The position numbers were made by a program, and so were the translations under genes. This document shows, in pieces, positions 5,591-8,661 of a DNA stretch of 8,661 nt. Origin of the DNA: an archaeon (GTDB lineage: Archaea > Hydrothermarchaeota > Hydrothermarchaeia > Hydrothermarchaeales > Hydrothermarchaeaceae); contig JAHJSX010000109.1 in assembly GCA_018830205.1 (NCBI GenBank), positions 1 through 8,661 on the forward strand, given 5' to 3'. Within the stretch, counting starts at the first letter, position 1. Every line of letters begins with the position of its first letter. The notes beneath the pieces were generated by a model. The model searched no databases, had not been told where the DNA came from, and was given only the letters and a program-made list of their open reading frames with translations.

Positions 5591-7264
5591 TTGAAAGAAG
5601 ATTACAGGCCCGAAAGAATCGATTACCTGATAATTTCTCTTGTAGTACTGGTATCGTATATCCTCGTCTACGCCTTCCGATATTTCGACAACAACGCCCT
5701 CACAAGCATGTACTGGGTCTTCATGGCCGTGGACGCAAGAGTCGTGTTTTTATTCATCGTTTTCGGGGTTTTGTTTTCATATGGGATTGCAAAAACGTCA
5801 TTTCCTGAAGTAAATCAGGCGGCCTTTCTTTTCGCGCTGTCGTTTGCGCTCGGAGCGCTCTTCTGGCGCTCGCCCGAGACCATAATGGACACCTCGCGGT
5901 ACTTCATTGATGCGAAAATGATGAATGAGTTCGGTGTTTTGTACTTCATACGAGAGTGGGGCCACGCCGTCCCTGCGTGGACTGATTTGCCTGCGGGACC
6001 CTTTTTCTACGGCCTGATTTTCAAAATCTTTGGCGAGTCCCGGCTCGCAATCCAGGTTTTCAACACCACTTTGTTCTCACTGACAGTCGTCCTTGTGTAC
6101 AAAATCGGGGAGCGGCAGTGGAGCCGGAGCGTAGGGTTCTACGGGGGCCTCCTTTTGCTCGGCTTCCCGTACATCTTCAGCCAGGTCCCGCTCATGCTGG
6201 TCGACATCCAAACGATGTTCTTCCTCACGCTTGTGATTTACGCCTGCATTGAAGCGATGGAGAGGGGAACGTGGAAATTCACTGTTCTTGCTTCGGTTGC
6301 AATCTTCCTCGCTTTTTTCTCAAAGTTCTCGACGTGGCTAATGCTCTCGGTGGTGCCGGTGATATTTTTTATTTATGTAAAAGGCGACAGAAGGAAAATA
6401 AAAACCGCGATTGGGGTTTCGTCCCGTGCAGTATGTTTTATTTTAATTGTCCTAATTTTAAAAATAGAGGTTTTCAGCGAGCAATTTGAGCTTCTCAACA
6501 CCTTCCAGCGGCCCGGCCTTGCGGGCTGGAGCGAGAGCTACTTCTCGACGTTTTTCTTCCAGATTCACCCGCTTGTGACGTTTGCGGCAATTTATTCTGT
6601 GTATGTGGCCTGGAAGAGAAAAGACCAAAAATATGCGATTGCGAGCTGGCTTCTGGTACTCTTGCTTTTGTTGAACGTCCAGAGGATTCGCTATGTCCTG
6701 CCCATCTTCCCGATGTTTGCGCTCATGGCCTCCTGCGGCCTTTGTGAGCTTAAATCAAGCGAGCTTCGGAAATTTGCGGCCTCCTGTATCGTGACCAGCT
6801 CTGTTATTGTTGCCTTTTTTGCGTTTTTGCCCTTCCTTATGACCATCAGCACTGTGAATCTCGCTGAGGCAGGCGCCTACCTTGACACCCTGCCGCAGGA
6901 GACTGTAGAGGTTTATACTATCGTGCCGGCGAATACGACCTATGGCCCAAAGGTGTCGGTGCCGATTCTTGACCTTTTCACAGATAAAAAAATAATATAC
7001 ACAGATTTGAGCGTGCCGCCGGAGAGAGAAAAGATTGACAGGAATCCTCTGCGGTTCACCTTTGACTACGAACTCCCGCGGATTTACGAGGGTGAGGGGA
7101 GTGATGAAAATATAATAATTATAATCTCGCCGGGTGCAGAAGACCCGGCTCCAGAATACCTGCAGGAAAGACTGGAAAGTTATGAAAAAGGAGAAACCTT
7201 CGATACGATAAGTGTGCGCCAGTATTATTACCGGCCTATCGTCAGGGTTTACGTGCCAAGTTAG
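5591..7264 (+). CDS. GT39-like (PMT/ArnT-type) polytopic membrane glycosyltransferase
   Basis: The protein has about 557 residues from the TTG at 5591. It has roughly 11-12 hydrophobic membrane segments spread over the first 420 residues, and then a soluble C-terminal domain of about 135 residues. The first extracytoplasmic loop has the acidic signature of GT-C enzymes in SPETIMDTSRYFIDA (near 95-110), where the Asp is the likely catalytic base. A later loop has RIRYVLPIFP, matching the R-Y-x-x-P-x-x-P type motif of GT39. Such enzymes take sugar from a polyprenyl phosphate donor on the outer face of the membrane and move it to protein or lipid. The C-terminal domain (for example FTDKKIIYTDLSVPP) is not recognised. 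The gene is divergent from the GT2 gene and overlaps the convergent DUF1858 gene by 4 bp. The GT-C class is well supported; GT39 over GT83 or a related family is likely but unproven. Confidence 0.85.
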   Translation: MKEDYRPERIDYLIISLVVLVSYILVYAFRYFDNNALTSMYWVFMAVDARVVFLFIVFGVLFSYGIAKTSFPEVNQAAFLFALSFALGALFWRSPETIMDTSRYFIDAKMMNEFGVLYFIREWGHAVPAWTDLPAGPFFYGLIFKIFGESRLAIQVFNTTLFSLTVVLVYKIGERQWSRSVGFYGGLLLLGFPYIFSQVPLMLVDIQTMFFLTLVIYACIEAMERGTWKFTVLASVAIFLAFFSKFSTWLMLSVVPVIFFIYVKGDRRKIKTAIGVSSRAVCFILIVLILKIEVFSEQFELLNTFQRPGLAGWSESYFSTFFFQIHPLVTFAAIYSVYVAWKRKDQKYAIASWLLVLLLLLNVQRIRYVLPIFPMFALMASCGLCELKSSELRKFAASCIVTSSVIVAFFAFLPFLMTISTVNLAEAGAYLDTLPQETVEVYTIVPANTTYGPKVSVPILDLFTDKKIIYTDLSVPPEREKIDRNPLRFTFDYELPRIYEGEGSDENIIIIISPGAEDPAPEYLQERLESYEKGETFDTISVRQYYYRPIVRVYVPS

Positions 7265-7458
7265 GCCCTCTTGTTAAGCTCTAAAAGGACCTTTTCCAAG
7301 TCAAGGCCCCGTTTCTTTACCTCGCCCTCCACCGTATTGGTGAGGGTTCCCATCCCTTTGCACTCGCAAATCCCAAGCTCAAGCAGGTAATCTATGGCAC
7401 AGGGATGCATTCTATATATGTCGCAAACCTTAGTAGTGCCAAGTATCTTGTCAGTCAT
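7261..7458 (-). CDS. DUF1858-domain small protein, last gene of the sulfur operon
   Basis: The protein has 65 residues and is essentially one DUF1858 domain: the V-x-D-I-Y opening (11-15), HP (18-19), LLELGIC (25-31), and the closing GLDLEKVLLELN. The domain is also found at the N-terminus of ScdA/RIC-type iron-sulfur repair proteins and beside hybrid-cluster and sulfur genes, where it is thought to bind a metal or cluster or act as a partner; its biochemistry is poorly known. Here the usual cysteine pair appears as C31-E-C33 instead of C-x2-C, with extra cysteines C12 and C20. The ATG follows the TusA-like stop after one base (TGA-g-ATG) and has no clear Shine-Dalgarno site of its own, so it probably depends on translational coupling. 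The stop overlaps the end of the convergent glycosyltransferase gene. The domain call is fairly sure; the role is inferred. Confidence 0.8.
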   Translation of the reverse strand: MTDKILGTTKVCDIYRMHPCAIDYLLELGICECKGMGTLTNTVEGEVKKRGLDLEKVLLELNKRA

Positions 7459-7459
7459 C

Positions 7460-7705
7460 TCAATCTTTTTTGATTGTCATCCTGAACTCTCCGGCCCCTT
7501 TTTGCATTTCAACTATTTTATAGCCATCCCTGTTGAAGGCAGCCTCAAAGTTGTCCCGGGAAGAAGGGTCGTCATATAAAACAAGAAGTAGGCTCCCTCT
7601 TTCAATCTTCTTAAGTGTATTTAAAATAAAAAGGGCGAGGGGTGGGCCTTCATAGCTCCTAACGTCGAGCTCGTAGGTCCCGTCCTCTCTTTTTTTTAGT
7701 TCCAA
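7460..7705 (-). CDS. TusA-like protein lacking the active-site cysteine (degenerate paralog)
   Basis: From TTG 7705 the protein has 81 residues, matching the 82-residue canonical TusA protein two genes upstream. The two align along their length: GTYELD/GVFELD, LNTLKKIERG/LKSLEKLQPG, the L-Y-D-D/V-Y-D-N turn and GYKIVEM/GYKIIEN. The TusA catalytic motif C-P-x-P is replaced by G20-P-P-L, and the protein has no cysteine at all, so it cannot carry a persulfide. It may be a structural or regulatory partner of the active paralog. The start is uncertain: no ATG or GTG lies at the expected place and no strong Shine-Dalgarno site is present. The frame stays open upstream through the Gly-rich gene to an ATG at 7921, but that upstream stretch is low-complexity and reads in a different frame from the real gene there. 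Family membership by paralogy is convincing. Confidence 0.75.
   Translation of the reverse strand: MELKKREDGTYELDVRSYEGPPLALFILNTLKKIERGSLLLVLYDDPSSRDNFEAAFNRDGYKIVEMQKGAGEFRMTIKKD
7690..7697 (+). terminator. Plus-strand T8 tract, possible terminator for GT39 read-through
   Basis: An uninterrupted T8 lies about 430 nt after the stop of the plus-strand glycosyltransferase; a T6 (7466-7471) flanked by the 5-bp inverted repeat CAATC/GATTG lies closer. Both also encode lysines of the minus-strand TusA-like gene, so this is only a candidate. Confidence 0.15.
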
Positions 7706-7733
7706 TCTGATTGTGTTCCGTATGCAGGGTATC

Positions 7734-7979
7734 TCAGCCGTATCCGCCGCCGTATCCGCCGCCTGAGCTAGCAGCAGCGCCATAGCCGCCAGAGCTGGGG
7801 GCACTACTACCGTAGCCGCCAGAGTCTCCGCCGTAGCCGCCGCCACCGTAGCCTCCAGAGTCTCCTCCAGAGGGGACCTCAACAACATATTCAGGGAAAG
7901 TTGGTCCCATACTATATGCAATCAAATATAGGAAGACCCCTACTATAACCACAGCCAGTGCCAGAATGTCTTTGTTCAT
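7734..7979 (-). CDS. Single-pass membrane protein with Gly/Tyr-rich tail, between two TusA-like genes
   Basis: The protein has 81 residues and no recognised family. Residues 4-23 are one strong hydrophobic segment. A short linker with PTFPEYVVEVP (26-36) leads to a tail (37-81) of almost pure Gly, Tyr, Ser and Ala: 23 of 45 residues are Gly and 6 are Tyr, with the block GGDSGGYG occurring twice (38-45 and 50-57). There are no cysteines. The N-terminus is short with one Lys, so the tail may face outwards, but topology is not clear. The start is well supported: ATG 7979 has Shine-Dalgarno GAGGAG just upstream, overlapping the stop of the TusA gene. Its position inside the operon suggests a scaffold or tether for the sulfur-carrier proteins or for YeeE; this is inference. 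Gly/Tyr-rich tails are usually disordered and sticky and evolve fast, so homology searches may fail. Confidence 0.8.
   Translation of the reverse strand: MNKDILALAVVIVGVFLYLIAYSMGPTFPEYVVEVPSGGDSGGYGGGGYGGDSGGYGSSAPSSGGYGAAASSGGGYGGGYG
7737..7871 (-). repeat. Low-complexity GGN/TAY codon repeat encoding the Gly/Tyr-rich tail
   Basis: On the minus strand this stretch is built from short units of glycine and tyrosine codons, including two imperfect 24-base copies encoding GGDSGGYG. It is likely to expand and contract by slippage. It also leaves another frame free of stops, which explains a spurious long overlapping reading frame here. Confidence 0.8.
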
Positions 7980-7991
7980 GTGTCTTTCTCC

Positions 7992-8240
7992 TCACTTCTC
8001 TATTTTCGTTATGTAATTTCCGCTTTCTTTTGTGTTTTCAATGATTTTGTATCCTTTTTTGGTCACAGCCGTGCTAATAGATTCCACTGAAGACGCATTG
8101 TCATAAACGACTTCAAGGATATGTCCTGGCTGAAGTTTCTCGAGAGATTTCAGCGTGTATAGCTGAGGGTGGGGGCATGCATAGCCCTTACAATCGAGCT
8201 CGAATACTCCATCGCTTTTCTTTGAAAGTTTTATTGCCAC
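7992..8240 (-). CDS. TusA-family sulfurtransferase / sulfur carrier protein
   Basis: The protein has 82 residues and is a single two-layer alpha/beta TusA (SirA/YeeD) domain. The signature is complete: ELDCKGYACPHP at 14-25, with active-site Cys22 in the C-P-x-P motif at the start of the first helix and a second cysteine (C17) just before it. TusA proteins carry sulfur as a cysteine persulfide, and those encoded beside YeeE/YedE proteins are thought to accept sulfur from imported thiosulfate or related compounds (TsuA-TsuB arrangement). The start is GTG 8240, with a perfect AGGAGGTG Shine-Dalgarno site 6 nt upstream. It lies downstream of YeeE and upstream of a Gly/Tyr-rich membrane protein and a cysteine-less paralog. 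The family is near certain; the exact sulfur or selenium substrate is not shown. Confidence 0.93.
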   Translation of the reverse strand: MAIKLSKKSDGVFELDCKGYACPHPQLYTLKSLEKLQPGHILEVVYDNASSVESISTAVTKKGYKIIENTKESGNYITKIEK

Positions 8241-8288
8241 CTAGTACACCTCCTGTAGTTTCTTAATTTTATTAATTCTTTTTTTCAT
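8241..8288 (-). CDS. Possible 15-codon basic small ORF between yeeE and tusA
   Basis: ATG 8288 opens a frame of 15 codons (MKKRINKIKKLQEVY) ending in TAG at 8243-8241, directly against the GTG start of the TusA gene. It is strongly basic (5 Lys, 1 Arg). A GAGGAG Shine-Dalgarno site (8304-8299) lies 10 nt upstream and overlaps the YeeE stop as TGAGGAG, the same arrangement that precedes the Gly/Tyr-rich gene. The ORF contains the ribosome binding site of the TusA gene. It may be a real small peptide, a translational coupling device, or chance in an A-rich spacer. Confidence 0.4.
   Translation of the reverse strand: MKKRINKIKKLQEVY
8247..8254 (-). promoter_or_regulatory. Perfect Shine-Dalgarno AGGAGGTG for the TusA gene
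   Basis: It reads AGGAGGTG on the minus strand, 6 nt before the GTG start. It supports the non-ATG start and suggests strong translation of the TusA protein relative to its neighbours. Confidence 0.8.
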
Positions 8289-8302
8289 TTTAACTCGTCT
8301 CC

Positions 8303-8661
8303 TCAATCCATATCGATATCAAAGTCATCGAGGTTGAGCTGGCGTGATGTCCACCACGTCATGAACTTGACAGACACATATGCACCGCCGCCCATGCCAG
8401 CAAAGAATACCCAGCCACCTGGGTCGCCGCCAGCAGCGCGTATGAAGAATCCTCCGATGTTGCAGCCCATCGCGAGCCGCGCGCCTATTCCCATGAGCGT
8501 TCCGCCGATAAGAGCGAACATAAAGAGCTCGCGGTTTGGCTTCTTCCACTTGAACTCATTGCTGAGCAGTGCCATTACTGTAGCGCCTAAAATCAGCCCA
8601 ATTGACAGCCACAAAAGCGGGTTGACCAAAGGCCCGGGAATTCCATTTCTAACTCCAAAGA
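8303..8661 (-). CDS. YeeE/YedE-family membrane transporter, C-terminal part (cut by the right window edge)
   Basis: 118 residues are visible and the frame is open to the window edge. The family signature GIGARLAMGCNIGGFF (visible residues about 57-72) contains the conserved Cys66 that lines the sulfur-compound path in YeeE/TsuA proteins. Three hydrophobic segments are seen (about 14-32, 45-66, 81-103), and an acidic tail ends in DDFDIDMD. A TTG at 8629 could be read as a start, but it has no Shine-Dalgarno site and the upstream frame continues without a stop, so the gene most likely extends beyond the window. Known relatives import thiosulfate; some act in selenium metabolism. It is the first visible gene of the sulfur operon. 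The family call is strong; the substrate is inferred. Confidence 0.88.
   Translation of the reverse strand, partial: FGVRNGIPGPLVNPLLWLSIGLILGATVMALLSNEFKWKKPNRELFMFALIGGTLMGIGARLAMGCNIGGFFIRAAGGDPGGWVFFAGMGGGAYVSVKFMTWWTSRQLNLDDFDIDMD

Noticed and set aside
7461..7476. Inverted repeat CAATC-T6-GATTG at the TusA-like/DUF1858 junction as a hairpin terminator.
   Set aside because: A 5-bp A/T-rich stem is too weak to be a hairpin terminator, and in the operon direction it would end transcription before DUF1858, whose start is coupled to the preceding stop. Only the T6 on the plus strand could matter.
7460..7921. A 153-codon open frame starting at ATG 7921 and running through the Gly/Tyr-rich gene into the TusA-like gene, or a +1 frameshift fusion of those two proteins at TGA 7736-7734.
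   Set aside because: The upstream half is an Ala/Thr/Val low-complexity shadow caused by reading the glycine-codon repeat in another frame, and ATG 7921 has no ribosome site. The sequence at the stop (GGC TGA G) is not slippery for glycine tRNA, so a programmed +1 shift is unlikely. A TTG start at 7705 gives a protein matching its paralog in length.
1..8661. CRISPR arrays, tRNA or rRNA genes, insertion sequences, toxin-antitoxin or defence genes.
   Set aside because: No spaced direct repeats, tRNA-like folds, transposase motifs or defence domains were seen on either strand by eye; short or divergent RNAs could have been missed without a covariance search.

Overview
The window looks like a chromosomal stretch from an archaeon, probably of a euryarchaeal-type lineage; the exact lineage cannot be fixed from the sequence. 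The case for Archaea rests on A/T-rich boxes resembling TTTATATA about 25-40 nt upstream of several starts, two genes that look leaderless, strong Shine-Dalgarno sites at genes inside operons, heavy use of AGG/AGA and ATA codons, and a lipobox protein with a Thr/Ala/Pro-rich linker. No rRNA, tRNA, CRISPR array, transposase or phage gene was found. The only stretch near 300 bases without a gene is 383-615, which holds divergent promoter signals.

Layout. (1) 1-382, minus strand: the N-terminal part of a lipoprotein running off the left edge. (2) 616-7264: a four- or five-gene block for sugar or polyprenol-linked glycan chemistry. An FAD-dependent oxidoreductase of the HemY/UDP-galactopyranose-mutase-like group (616-2037) is coupled by ATGA to a B12-binding-type radical SAM enzyme (2034-3458). 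Tail to tail with it, and overlapping by 20 bp, is a minus-strand pair: a GT2 glycosyltransferase (4524-5522) coupled by ATGA to a radical SAM/SPASM-like enzyme (3439-4527). A GT39-like polytopic membrane glycosyltransferase (5591-7264) is transcribed divergently from the GT2 gene through a 68-bp intergenic region. (3) 7261-8661, minus strand: a compact sulfur-handling operon. In transcription order it reads: YeeE/YedE membrane protein (cut by the right edge), a possible 15-codon small ORF, a canonical TusA-family protein, a single-pass membrane protein with a Gly/Tyr-rich tail, a second TusA-like protein that has lost its cysteine, and a DUF1858 protein.

How the genes may work together. In the glycan block, the GT2 and GT39 enzymes could build or transfer sugars at the membrane, while the flavoenzyme and the two radical SAM enzymes could modify a sugar or lipid carrier. 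This is inferred from gene order, since none of their substrates can be read from sequence. In the sulfur operon, the YeeE-TusA pair resembles thiosulfate or sulfur-compound uptake with a cytoplasmic persulfide carrier. The Gly/Tyr-rich membrane protein and the cysteine-less TusA paralog lie between TusA and DUF1858 and are the least explained parts of the window. Together with the 15-codon ORF, which shares its TGAGGAG coupling arrangement with the next real gene junction, they are the best candidates for something undescribed.
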